Assembly: GCA_029981855.1 (NCBI GenBank)
Contig: JARRCS010000022.1
Span: forward strand, 1-33,140
Origin: Halanaerobiales bacterium
GTDB lineage: Bacteria > Bacillota > Halanaerobiia > Halanaerobiales > DTU029
DNA length: 33,140 bases
Reading direction: 5' to 3'
Positions 24,674 through 32,628 of this stretch are shown in pieces (positions within the stretch are counted from its first letter, which is position 1; every line of letters begins with the position of its first letter). The position numbers and the translations under genes are program-made. Below the pieces are notes generated by a model. That model saw only the letters and a list, made by a program, of their open reading frames with translations. It made no database searches and was not told where the DNA came from.

Positions 24674-25436
24674 GTCGATTCCACCTTGTAACATATCTCT
24701 GGATGGGTTGAATTATCAGATACTCGAAAATTAACATCAAACCTACCAAAACCAGGGCCCAGGCAAAGAGTTCCTCGGTTTCCAGGTTACTGTTGGCCAT
24801 ACTTAAAGCAAAACCAATCCCACTTGAACTGCCGATAAATTCGGCAAAAACGCTTGACTTCCAGGCAAAGGCCAGTCCGATACTGACGGCAGAAACCAGA
24901 TGGGGGATCAAAGCGGGTAAATAGATATCAAGAATTACCTGGCGACGGGTACAGCGGTAGACCCTGGCCATCTCTACTAGATAAAGGTCGATACTCTTCA
25001 GTCCGGAAAAGACATTGATAAAGATAACCGGAAAGGTTACCACAAAAATGAGAAAAATAGGAGTGATCTCCTCGGCAATACCGAACCAGATAACGGCTAA
25101 GACCAGCCAGACAATAGGGGGGATCGTCTGGATAATGGTTATTAGCGGTCTAAAGACCAGCTGCCAGAAGCTGCTAGCTTTCAGGATTACCGCCAGGGTA
25201 AAACCTGTCAGGATAGCGGCTCCGTAACCGATCAGGGTTCTTCTAACCGTAATCCAGAGATTAGTAAAGAGGCTGCCTGATACTGCAAGCTCCTTAAGGG
25301 CTGTCCAGGTCTCTGCCGGGGAAGGTAAGACCAGGGGATTAAACCTCCTGGCCAGAAGATGCCAGAAAAGAAGCACCACCAACAACCCGGTGGTGCTGAT
25401 CGTAAAGTTATATCTTTTAGAAGTAGAAGTACTCAT
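24663..25436 (-). CDS. ABC transporter permease, NitT/TauT (SsuC-like) type
   Basis: 257 residues from ATG 25436, chosen over the TTG at 25454, whose first codons contain the weak binding site GGTAGGT. About six membrane segments; the N-terminal LLFWHLLARRFNPLVLPSPAETW and the mid-protein TIIQTIPPIVWLVLAVIWFG are typical of SsuC/TauC permeases. The coupling loop is less regular than usual (VEMARVYRCTRRQVILDIYL). It overlaps the binding-protein gene by 20 bases and the ATPase gene by 11, a tightly coupled trio. Confidence 0.9.
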   Translation of the reverse strand: MSTSTSKRYNFTISTTGLLVVLLFWHLLARRFNPLVLPSPAETWTALKELAVSGSLFTNLWITVRRTLIGYGAAILTGFTLAVILKASSFWQLVFRPLITIIQTIPPIVWLVLAVIWFGIAEEITPIFLIFVVTFPVIFINVFSGLKSIDLYLVEMARVYRCTRRQVILDIYLPALIPHLVSAVSIGLAFAWKSSVFAEFIGSSSGIGFALSMANSNLETEELFAWALVLVGLMLIFEYLIIQPIQRYVTRWNRHGE

Positions 25437-26385
25437 TTGGTAACCTACCACCAATCAACTCCGGATAAATCTTGAGAATCTCATTAAAATAGGCTTCAAT
25501 CAGCTTAAAGCTCTCACCTTCCGGGTAACAGTTTAAATTGATTCTGTTAAAGGAGGCCCTGATAACCTTGACCGGCAGATTAAAGTACTTAGCCCCCAGA
25601 GCAGCAGCCTTTTGCGGATGACTATTTACCCAGTTGACACCTTCTTTATAATACTGATTAAACCGTTCGGTCAGTTCAGCATTCTCCCGGGAAAATTTCC
25701 CGCTGACAAAGAGCCCGACATAAGGGATCCGGTCATCACCGTTATGCAGTTTAGCCCACTCCTGCTGTAAATCTAAAGATAGATAGGCATCTTTAGCTTT
25801 GGCTAAGGTAACTGTAACCAGGGGCTCGGGCAGAATAATGGAGTCCAGTTTGCCCAGCTGGAAGTAACGGGCTCCGTTAGCTGAAGGCTGATAGACCAGC
25901 TTTACCTCTTCGGGATCAACACCGTTTTTGTTCAGGAAATAACGGGCGAGAAAATCCAGCGGTCCTCCCTTCAGTGGCAAACTCAGGGTCTTTCCCCTTA
26001 AATCGGCCCAGCTACTCGCTTTAAAGCCCTTGGTTAAAAGATAATCAACAGCCCAGATATTTGTATTTAATAGCTTGACATCAATACCCTTATTAAAGAT
26101 CTTAGCTCCTACATTAACCCCGGTGATCATCATATCGATCTCATTTTTAGCAATTAAGGCAACTGCCCGCTGATGATCAGGGGAAATTTTGATATCCAGT
26201 TCGATATCATTTCCCAGAACCCCCGTTTCATTCATCCATAAAATGGGCAGGGCAGAAGCTACTGGGGGTGTTTGAACAGTAATCTTTTTAGTAGCCGCCA
26301 GAAGAGACCCGTTAACTAAAGTAATTAAAAAGACCAGTACCAACAGTATAACCAGCATACTTCTTTTCCCAGTCAAATGAATCAT
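25417..26385 (-). CDS. ABC transporter substrate-binding protein, NMT1/SsuA-like
   Basis: 322 residues: signal peptide of about 31 residues (MLVILLVLVFLITLVNGSLL then AATKK), no Cys for lipidation, then a periplasmic binding fold of the NMT1/THI5/SsuA group: PPVASALPILWMNETGVLG, AVALIAKNEIDMMITGVNVG, DLRGKTLSLPLKGGPLDFLA, QLGKLDSIILPEPLV. The family includes binders of sulfonates, nitrate, riboflavin and thiamine precursors; the ligand here is unknown. GGAGG lies 7 bases before the ATG. First gene of the ABC-isomerase-RfbC-RfbB transcript. The transcript may start near 26572, leaving a leader of about 190 bases that holds a 33-codon ORF. Confidence 0.9.
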   Translation of the reverse strand: MIHLTGKRSMLVILLVLVFLITLVNGSLLAATKKITVQTPPVASALPILWMNETGVLGNDIELDIKISPDHQRAVALIAKNEIDMMITGVNVGAKIFNKGIDVKLLNTNIWAVDYLLTKGFKASSWADLRGKTLSLPLKGGPLDFLARYFLNKNGVDPEEVKLVYQPSANGARYFQLGKLDSIILPEPLVTVTLAKAKDAYLSLDLQQEWAKLHNGDDRIPYVGLFVSGKFSRENAELTERFNQYYKEGVNWVNSHPQKAAALGAKYFNLPVKVIRASFNRINLNCYPEGESFKLIEAYFNEILKIYPELIGGRLPNEYFYF

Positions 26386-26468
26386 CTAATCTACCTCCTT
26401 TAATTTAATTCCTTTAACGCCTTTATAATGATCATCATACCAGAACAGTTTTTACAGGTTTTAACCTT

Positions 26469-26570
26469 TTAATTGGATATCTCATATCTCTTGGCCAGCA
26501 GAGAGCCCCCAGGTAAAAAAGTGCTAGAAAAAGCCAGGATAAGAAAAATAAAAACAAATCCTCTCTGCAT
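26469..26570 (-). CDS. Possible 33-residue signal-peptide-like small protein
   Basis: ORF from ATG 26570 to TAA 26469. The product is MQRG, a hydrophobic core FVFIFLILAFSSTFL, a turn PGGSLLA and a short polar end KRYEISN. That is the layout of a Sec signal peptide with a plausible cleavage site after SLLA, and hardly any mature part. A candidate promoter would start transcription almost at the ATG, so translation would be leaderless. It may be a small secreted or membrane peptide, or the 5' scrap of a lost secreted-protein gene. No family recognised. Confidence 0.35.
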   Translation of the reverse strand: MQRGFVFIFLILAFSSTFLPGGSLLAKRYEISN

Positions 26571-26578
26571 CTCTCTAC

Positions 26579-26607
26579 ATTATAGTATTAACATGATTAA
26601 TCTTAAA
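26579..26607 (-). promoter_or_regulatory. Candidate promoter of the ABC / isomerase / sugar-nucleotide operon
   Basis: Perfect -10 TATAAT (26579-26584), 17-base spacer, weak -35 TTTAAG (26602-26607) on the minus strand. It lies immediately after the lplA stop. A second possibility, an extended -10 TGGTATGAT near 26430-26440, lies closer to the gene. Confidence 0.4.
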
Positions 26608-26623
26608 ACTTTTTTAGATTGAT

Positions 26624-27622
26624 TTAAATAGCCTTACTCCTTAACCATTCCTTTAAGTCCTTAATAACCTCTTTCCGCGTTGAATCGGTTGCAAGCCTGT
26701 CAATGCTGGAGGTTATATCATTGATTTTAAAGGGAACCCCAACCAGTACAGATGAGATCTCCTGGATTAATGCTAAATCCATGGCATCGGAATAGATAAC
26801 CGCTTCCTTAATATAGCCCTTCTTCAGTTTCAACCCCAGCTCAATACCTCCCCAGCTGAACCTGTTTTCAAAGATGATATCAAAATCAGGTGTCTGACCA
26901 TACCGCCACTCCCAGGAAGAGTATTTCTCATATAAATCCTCAAGCTCCTCAAGGACAGTGGGATTTAACTCCTGTTTCTCACAGTCCCCACCGTAAAGCC
27001 TCTTGAAACTATCCTCCATAGCCTGTTTCATTTTCCCGATTGTCAGGTCAGGTTTTAACTCCAGCAGATTAACCACCCGGGAGGGAACCGATTCAATCCC
27101 CTTGGCCTTAATCTTTTCCTTAGAAACCTGTAGATAGTTTACCAGTTTCTTAAAATCGGTATTAATTAAAATAGTGCCGTGGTGATAGGCGGAATCGGCT
27201 GTGAAGTAAAAGGCATTACCGGAGAATTTTTTGCCTGCAACCAGCAGGTCATTACGCCCGGAAAACTCGGCCTCAATTCCCAGGTTTCTGACAGCTTCCA
27301 GGATTACCTCCAGCTGTTTTTCCAGGTTATAGAGGTCCCTGTCCACAATAAAGGTAAAATTAAGATTTCCCAGGTCATGGAAAACAGCCCCGCCTCCGGA
27401 TAACCTGCGGGCCAGTTTACCGCCCTCCGCCTCCAGCTCTTTACAGCGGCATTCCTTCCAGGCATTCTGGTTTCTGCCAATAACCACCGTATTCTGGTTC
27501 TGCCAGAGGTAGAGGATCACCTCACTTTTACCTACCTGGTTTAAGAGATACTCCTCTAGGGCCAGGTTATACCAGGGGTTATCAGACAGAGAATGGACTA
27601 TTTGAGTCTTTAGGTCAGCCAT
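26624..27622 (-). CDS. lplA: Lipoate-protein ligase A
   Basis: Activates free lipoate with ATP and attaches it to lipoyl domains or GcvH. 332 residues: biotin/lipoate ligase fold with the lipoyl-AMP loop RRLSGGGAVFHD (72-83), NLNFTF, the SGRNDLLVAGKKFSGNA segment with catalytic Lys near 131-132, and HHGTILINTDF. A C-terminal accessory domain follows (about 240-332), as in full-length bacterial LplA. AAGGAG lies 8 bases before the ATG. A TATAAT at 27664-27669 could be its -10, with a poor -35. No lipoylated enzyme gene is adjacent; salvage of exogenous lipoate is inferred. Confidence 0.94.
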   Translation of the reverse strand: MADLKTQIVHSLSDNPWYNLALEEYLLNQVGKSEVILYLWQNQNTVVIGRNQNAWKECRCKELEAEGGKLARRLSGGGAVFHDLGNLNFTFIVDRDLYNLEKQLEVILEAVRNLGIEAEFSGRNDLLVAGKKFSGNAFYFTADSAYHHGTILINTDFKKLVNYLQVSKEKIKAKGIESVPSRVVNLLELKPDLTIGKMKQAMEDSFKRLYGGDCEKQELNPTVLEELEDLYEKYSSWEWRYGQTPDFDIIFENRFSWGGIELGLKLKKGYIKEAVIYSDAMDLALIQEISSVLVGVPFKINDITSSIDRLATDSTRKEVIKDLKEWLRSKAI

Positions 27623-27753
27623 GGTTATCGCTCCTTTTTACTTATCTCTTGGCTTTTATTCGTATTATAATCATTCTCCATAATTTTAAATATTCCTTTA
27701 TTTAAATATAAGAAACCTTACTCAAAAAAACCTCCCGGTATACCAATCTAGTT

Positions 27754-27900
27754 TTACCCTACCCAGCCCCTGGCCTGCATGGCATCCTTTAATCTCTCGA
27801 TAGCTACCACGTAGGCGGCAACCCGCATATTTACCTTTTTACTCTGATAAACAGCATAGACCCTGTTAAAGGCATTGACCATAATCCGCTCCAGCTTAAA
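27754..27900 (-). pseudogene. C-terminal remnant of a glutamate dehydrogenase gene
   Basis: Minus-strand reading ending TAA at 27754 gives FKLERIMVNAFNRVYAV, then YQSKKVNMRVAAYVVAIERL and KDAMQARGWVG. This is the ending of the Glu/Leu/Phe/Val dehydrogenase family (pattern MRxAAYxxAxxRxxxAxxxRGW). Only about 48 of roughly 415 codons remain. The upstream frame stops at 27901-27903, inside the last codons of the patatin gene, so no functional start exists. A deletion joined the patatin 3' end to the gdh 3' end. Confidence 0.75.
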
Positions 27901-28933
27901 TTAATGCTCTCTTCGACAATAGGTGTTGCCTTAGCCATTTTCCGGCATCCCTCTCCCCCTTAAGGATTAATTCTGCTATTGCCTCCTTCTGATCAAAACC
28001 CATCGTTCCCGGCGGTTCTAAAACCTTATCAGGGGCAATCTTCACAATCCGGATAATCCTTTTCCCATCCCCAAACTTTAACCCGAAGAGCCGGCGAATC
28101 TCGCTTAAAAATCCCCGCGGTAGGACCTTTTCATATTTATTTAATAACTTTATCAGCTGGTTTAATTTTTCCGCCTTATGTAAATCACCGTACATTAGCT
28201 TACTTGTGGCTAAATCAACAAACTCTTCGATAACATCCAGGGCAGAAAAGTCCTCCCTCTCTTCTCCCCCATTGTTATCTCCACCTTCAATAAGATGCAG
28301 GGGTTTTAAAAAGATAACATAAATATTCCTTGCCCCCCAGAGAATCGCCTCCTTAAGAGGGGCATTATCCAGAGCACCCCCGTCAATATAATGGTCCTTA
28401 CCAATCCTGACACTCGGTAAGGCTACGGGGTAGGCCATTGAAGCGAGTACAGCCTTATTGACCGGGACAGCGGAATTAAAATCAAAGACCGTTAACTCCT
28501 TTTTATTTAAATTAGTACCAGTAACACTGAGCTGACAGCTTGTATAATCAGAGAATTTACGTTCACGTGGTATGTAGCTATTTAAAACCCTCTTGATTAT
28601 TTTATTGGTATAGATTGAGGGAATATCAAAGGGGGTAAAGAGGTTACTTAAGATACCGTACCAGTTAAAGGTTAGAAAATCATCAATCTCCATCCAGACT
28701 CCTTCCAGCCTCTTAGCGATTTGGGTATTACTTAAACCGAGATGAATAAATTCAGCCAGCAATACTCCATTAAAAGCCCCGATTGAGGAACCGGTAACCA
28801 GATCGGGCTTTATCCCCCTGGCTAGCATTCCTTTAATTACCCCGACCTGATAGGCACCCTTTGCCCCACCACCACTTAAAACCAGGGCATTTTTCACGGG
28901 CCTTATCTCTTTGCCCATCATCCTGTACTTCAT
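27896..28933 (-). CDS. Patatin-like phospholipase
   Basis: 345-residue patatin/RssA family lipid acyl hydrolase using a Ser-Asp dyad. Oxyanion loop GGGAKGAYQVG (21-31), nucleophile Ser 50 in GSSIG, and Asp 184 in DGGALDN are all present, so catalysis is likely. Residues 200-290 form an insert with an acidic GGDNNGGEEREDF stretch not needed for the core. No signal peptide. GGGGGG lies 6 bases before ATG 28933. The last two codons and stop overlap the glutamate dehydrogenase remnant, so the final residues may be affected by the deletion there. Substrate unknown; membrane lipid turnover is the family role. Confidence 0.9.
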   Translation of the reverse strand: MKYRMMGKEIRPVKNALVLSGGGAKGAYQVGVIKGMLARGIKPDLVTGSSIGAFNGVLLAEFIHLGLSNTQIAKRLEGVWMEIDDFLTFNWYGILSNLFTPFDIPSIYTNKIIKRVLNSYIPRERKFSDYTSCQLSVTGTNLNKKELTVFDFNSAVPVNKAVLASMAYPVALPSVRIGKDHYIDGGALDNAPLKEAILWGARNIYVIFLKPLHLIEGGDNNGGEEREDFSALDVIEEFVDLATSKLMYGDLHKAEKLNQLIKLLNKYEKVLPRGFLSEIRRLFGLKFGDGKRIIRIVKIAPDKVLEPPGTMGFDQKEAIAELILKGERDAGKWLRQHLLSKRALI

Positions 28934-28988
28934 CTTAAACCCCCCAAAGATGAATCTATTCTTCTATTAATATATATGCCGCAAGACA

Positions 28989-29023
28989 GGAAAAAATAAA
29001 AGACCTGAGCCTTCACCCAGGTC
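28989..29023 (-). terminator. Terminator of the rbsBAC operon
   Basis: Minus strand GACCTGGG ... CTCAGGTC (29002-29023; 8 bp with one G-U pair, loop TGAAGG) followed by TTTTATTTTTT. It lies about 40 bases beyond the rbsC stop. Confidence 0.8.
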
Positions 29024-29062
29024 ATTATCATTAATCATCAGTCTCCGGAATCCTGTTCCCCA

Positions 29063-30052
29063 TTATTTTGCCTTATTCACTCCAGCCCGAACAAAGACGG
29101 CCCCGATAATAACCAGACCCTTAACAACTAACTGCAGGTAAGGCGAAACATTCAAGAGATTTAAACCGTTATTCAAAACACCGATAATAAAGGCACCAAT
29201 TATCGTACCGATAATTGTACCCCTACCACCGGCAATATCGGTACCACCAACAACAACAGCCGCAATTACATCCAGTTCCCAGCCATCTCCTGATAGTGGC
29301 TGACCGGACCCGAGACGGGAAGCAAGGATTAAACCACTGATCGCAGACATCAGACCGGATATAACATAGACCTTCATCTTGAGGGCTCGAACATTAATTC
29401 CAGAAAGGCGGACTGTCTCCTCATTACCACCCAGGGCATAAACATGACGGCCGAACTTGGTTTTATTCAGCACAATATAAGTCAGAATGAAGATAACAAC
29501 CATAATATAAACCGCGATGGGAAAAGGACCTAAATAACCCCTACCCAGCACCTTAAAACTATTTGGCAGTCCGGAGATAGGGTATCCGTTGGAATAAAGC
29601 AGTGCCGTTCCCCTACCCATAGACATGGAAGCCAGAGTAACGATAATAGCCGGGATCCGGGTATTTGCTATAATAAATCCGTTAAATAAGCCAAATAAAA
29701 GACCGATACCAAATCCCAGGATAACGGCAACTAAAATTGGCATCCCGCTTTTAATAAAACCGGCGATAAAGGTTCCGGTTACGGCAACGATAGAGCCAAC
29801 AGATAGGTCAATACCCCCTGTTAGAATAACAAAAGTCATTCCGGAAGCAATAATAGCGTATAACGAGATCTGACGGGCTAGGTTAATCAGGTTCCTTGAT
29901 TCCAGGAAATAAGGACTGGCAAAAGATAGGATAATAGACAAAAGAACTAAACCGATACCTGCGTAAATCTCCGGTTTATAATAACTATTATTTATCCGAT
30001 AGAGAAAACCCCCGGAATTTCTAAGTTCTGCAACATTTGCCTTTGCATCCAT
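29063..30052 (-). CDS. rbsC: Sugar ABC transporter permease, RbsC family
   Basis: 329-residue membrane subunit of a carbohydrate uptake type 2 importer, with about eight to ten hydrophobic segments from residue 30 on. Family signatures: TGGIDLSVGSIVAV, RIPAIIVTLASMSMGRGTAL, KTKFGRHVYALGGNEETVRL with SGINV following (coupling region), and VVVGGTDIAGGRGT. The ATG starts two bases after the rbsA stop codon; GGGGAGG lies in the last rbsA codons, so translation is coupled. Last gene of the operon. Confidence 0.94.
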   Translation of the reverse strand: MDAKANVAELRNSGGFLYRINNSYYKPEIYAGIGLVLLSIILSFASPYFLESRNLINLARQISLYAIIASGMTFVILTGGIDLSVGSIVAVTGTFIAGFIKSGMPILVAVILGFGIGLLFGLFNGFIIANTRIPAIIVTLASMSMGRGTALLYSNGYPISGLPNSFKVLGRGYLGPFPIAVYIMVVIFILTYIVLNKTKFGRHVYALGGNEETVRLSGINVRALKMKVYVISGLMSAISGLILASRLGSGQPLSGDGWELDVIAAVVVGGTDIAGGRGTIIGTIIGAFIIGVLNNGLNLLNVSPYLQLVVKGLVIIGAVFVRAGVNKAK

Positions 30053-30053
30053 T

Positions 30054-31544
30054 TTAATTTACCTCCCCTGCAGCACTCTTCATAATTTTTTCCTGACTTA
30101 GATCTCCCCTGTGATACTCTCCGGTTATCCTACCTTTATGCAGGACTAGCACACGATCGCTAATACCAATTACTTCCGGCAGCTCTGAGGAGATCATAAT
30201 AATTGATTTACCCTGTTTTGTTAATTCATTCATCAACACATAGATCTCATATTTAGCACCAACATCGATTCCCCGGGTTGGTTCGTCAAAGATTAAAATC
30301 TCGCTATCGGTAAATAACCACTTGGCAAGAACAACCTTCTGCTGATTCCCACCACTTAAATTCATAGCCAGAATATCCTCTGAAGGGGTCTTTATCCCCA
30401 GGTCTTTTATATATTTATGAACAGCTTCTTTTTCTTTATTATCACGAATCAGCATCCTATCTATTAATTTATCAAGACTGGCCAGTGTAATATTATTTCT
30501 TACAGACTGACCTAAAACAAGGCCCTGTTGTTTTCTGTCTTCAGGTAATAGTCCAATTCCATGGTTAATACTATCTTTAGGAGAGTCAATCTGGATAGGT
30601 TTGCCTTTAAAGATAACCTCTCCGCTATCTTTAGGATCTGCCCCGTATAATGCTCTAACAAGTTCTGTCCTGCCGGAACCGACTAATCCGGCAATGGCCA
30701 GAATCTCACCCTGGCGCAGCGAAAAACTAATATTATCAAGCACCCCTTCTCTGGTAAGGTTCTTAACCTCCAGAACAACCTCACCAGGTGTAACCTCACG
30801 GGGGGGATAGGAATTTGTCAGTTCCCTTCCAACCATCATTTTTATAATATAATTTTTATCAACATCTTCGATATTATCGGTAGTAATCCATTCTCCATCT
30901 CGCAAAACGGTTAACCTGTCACCGATCTCAAATAACTCATCAAGGTGGTGTGAGATATAGATTATTGCTATTCCCTGTGATTTTAAATCTCTAATAACGG
31001 CAAATAACCTTTCTAATTCTTTGGGAGTTAATGTTGCTGAAGGTTCGTCCATGACAATCAGCTTGGAATCAAAGGAAAGAGCCTTGGAGATCTCTACAAA
31101 CTGCTGTTCAGCAACACTTAACTGACTAACCAGTGTTCTGGGATCTATATCAGCCTGTAATCTGTCCAGCAACTCCCTGGTATTTTTATATAAAAGATCC
31201 CAGTCGATTAAACCCGACTTCTTTAAGGGTTCGCGTCCCAGATAGATATTTTCCGCCACACTCAGACCAGGAATCAGGTTGAATTCCTGGTAGATAATAC
31301 TGATTCCCCTCTCCTGGGCATCAAGAGGTGTTTTAATGTCCAGTTTCTCCCCGGCAAAATAGATCTCACCGGAATCCATCTGATAGGCGCCGGAAAGGAT
31401 CTTCATTAGAGTTGATTTCCCTGCTCCATTCTCTCCAACCAGAACATGAACCTCTCCAGGTCTTACGGAAAAGTTCACATTCTTTAAGGCCTGAACCCCG
31501 TAAAATTGTTTATTGATATTCTTCATCTCTAAGATGTTTTCCAT
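30054..31544 (-). CDS. rbsA: Sugar ABC transporter ATPase with two nucleotide-binding domains, RbsA family
   Basis: 496 residues, tandem ABC domains as in RbsA/MglA/XylG. Domain 1: Walker A GENGAGKSTL, signature LSVAEQQFVEISKAL, Walker B IVMDEPSATL. Domain 2: GLVGSGRTELVRAL, the usual degenerate P-loop (Arg-Thr for Lys-Ser), signature LSGGNQQKVVLAKWL, FDEPTRGIDVGAK. The family's GLLPEDRK segment is present. ATG 31544 is preferred because GAGGTG is 7 bases upstream; the GTG at 31559 lies within that region. It is 65 bases downstream of rbsB, with a GC-rich hairpin between, and two bases upstream of rbsC. Ribose is the typical substrate, but rbsK/rbsD are absent from the window. Confidence 0.94.
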   Translation of the reverse strand: MENILEMKNINKQFYGVQALKNVNFSVRPGEVHVLVGENGAGKSTLMKILSGAYQMDSGEIYFAGEKLDIKTPLDAQERGISIIYQEFNLIPGLSVAENIYLGREPLKKSGLIDWDLLYKNTRELLDRLQADIDPRTLVSQLSVAEQQFVEISKALSFDSKLIVMDEPSATLTPKELERLFAVIRDLKSQGIAIIYISHHLDELFEIGDRLTVLRDGEWITTDNIEDVDKNYIIKMMVGRELTNSYPPREVTPGEVVLEVKNLTREGVLDNISFSLRQGEILAIAGLVGSGRTELVRALYGADPKDSGEVIFKGKPIQIDSPKDSINHGIGLLPEDRKQQGLVLGQSVRNNITLASLDKLIDRMLIRDNKEKEAVHKYIKDLGIKTPSEDILAMNLSGGNQQKVVLAKWLFTDSEILIFDEPTRGIDVGAKYEIYVLMNELTKQGKSIIMISSELPEVIGISDRVLVLHKGRITGEYHRGDLSQEKIMKSAAGEVN

Positions 31545-31573
31545 AACAAGGCACCTCACTCCTGGTGATTATT

Positions 31574-31597
31574 AGGAGGCCCCATAAAGGGGCCCCT
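31574..31597 (-). other. Intercistronic stem-loop between rbsB and rbsA
   Basis: Minus strand AGGGGCCCC, loop TTTAT, GGGGCC(T)CCT, one of the strongest GC hairpins in the window. No U tract follows on either strand, so it is not a standard terminator. Such hairpins after a binding-protein gene (as in malE-malF) stabilise the upstream mRNA or allow partial termination, raising binding-protein yield. Confidence 0.55.
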
Positions 31598-31609
31598 ATC
31601 TTTTGGATA

Positions 31610-32551
31610 TTACCAGTGGAATCCTTCAGCATTTTCAATGGTGATCAATTTAACCGGGACAGGTAGGTAATCAGGTACTTCTTCGCCTTCAAGAATCTTA
31701 ATACCGTACTCAACACCCAGACGGCCGATCTTGGCCGGATCCTGAGCGGCGGTAGCAGCCATTGCTGTACCATCCAGGATAGCCTGAACACCATCAGGAG
31801 ATCCGTCTACACCGGTGATGAATAATTCATCTTCACGACCGGCTGCCTGTACGGCGGCTAAGGCACCTAAAGCTGTCGGATCATTGATACCGAAGATAGC
31901 ATCGATTTCTGGTTGGGACTGAAGTACGTTTTCAGTAACCTCGAGGGATTTGGTCAGGTTGGTCTCGCCATTCTGCTCGGCTACGATCTCGATACCGGGA
32001 TAGTTTTTGATTGTATCCATAAATCCTTTATAACGGTTACGAACGGAAGTAACCGGGGTACCGTTGATGATAACAACTTTACCCTTACCATTCAGACGCT
32101 TGACTGTGTACTCAGCATCAAGTACACCAGCCTGATAGTTATCGGATCCGATAAACATATCACGGGGACCGGCAGCATCAACATCAAGGCAAACAACGGG
32201 AATTCCGGCCTCTTTAGCCATAACAACTGCTGGCTCAGCTGCATCAGAGTCAACAGCATTAAAGAGTAAGAGATCGATACCCTGAACAATCATATCCTCA
32301 ACATCAGCAATCTGTTTGGCAACGTTAAACTGACCGTCAGAAACGATAACAGTACCGCCAAGTTTACCTTCAACCTCTTCTTTAACTGCGTCTAACATTG
32401 CTACAAAGAAGGGGTTATTGGTGGTCATAAAGGTAATACCGACCTTAATTCCCTTGTATTTCTCGGGATACTTTGTTTCCTCAGCAAAAGCCATGCTAGC
32501 CATACTAAAGACCAAAACTGTAACCAGTAATAATGTAACTAGTTTCTTCAT
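31610..32551 (-). CDS. rbsB: Sugar ABC transporter substrate-binding protein, RbsB family
   Basis: 313 residues: signal peptide 1-23 (MKKLVTLLLVTVLVFSMASM then AFA), cleaved before EETK, with no lipobox Cys, then a type I periplasmic binding fold (Peripla_BP_4). Strand-1 GIKVGITFMTTNNPFFVAML with the sugar-stacking Phe pair, DGQFNVAKQIADVEDMIVQG, NAVDSDAAEPAV, GSDNYQAGVLDAEY, INGTPVTSVRNRYKGF, FGINDPTALGALAAV, ITGVDGSPDG and TAAQDPAKIG follow in normal order. Ribose or a related monosaccharide is expected from family, not proven. First gene of rbsBAC; AAAGGAGG lies 11 bases upstream of the ATG, rather far. Confidence 0.92.
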   Translation of the reverse strand: MKKLVTLLLVTVLVFSMASMAFAEETKYPEKYKGIKVGITFMTTNNPFFVAMLDAVKEEVEGKLGGTVIVSDGQFNVAKQIADVEDMIVQGIDLLLFNAVDSDAAEPAVVMAKEAGIPVVCLDVDAAGPRDMFIGSDNYQAGVLDAEYTVKRLNGKGKVVIINGTPVTSVRNRYKGFMDTIKNYPGIEIVAEQNGETNLTKSLEVTENVLQSQPEIDAIFGINDPTALGALAAVQAAGREDELFITGVDGSPDGVQAILDGTAMAATAAQDPAKIGRLGVEYGIKILEGEEVPDYLPVPVKLITIENAEGFHW

Positions 32552-32591
32552 TAAAAAGGTATCCTCCTTTGAAAAATTTTTTTAAATTATT

Positions 32592-32628
32592 CGCGCGCGC
32601 GCAATCTATAATTTTTAAATTGCAATTT
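32592..32628 (-). promoter_or_regulatory. Putative control region of the rbs operon: CG tract and palindrome
   Basis: Within AT-rich DNA 40-80 bases upstream of rbsB are CGCGCGCGCGC (32592-32602), able to adopt Z-DNA, and a perfect 12-base palindrome AAATTGCAATTT (32617-32628), a candidate operator. A TATAGA between them could be a -10 box, but no acceptable -35 accompanies it. Confidence 0.35.

Noticed and set aside
26386-26623. Thiamine (TPP) riboswitch ahead of the NMT1/THI5-like binding protein
   Set aside because: The expected CTGAGA and CTTGAACCTGAT-type elements are absent, so thiamine precursor transport is not supported.
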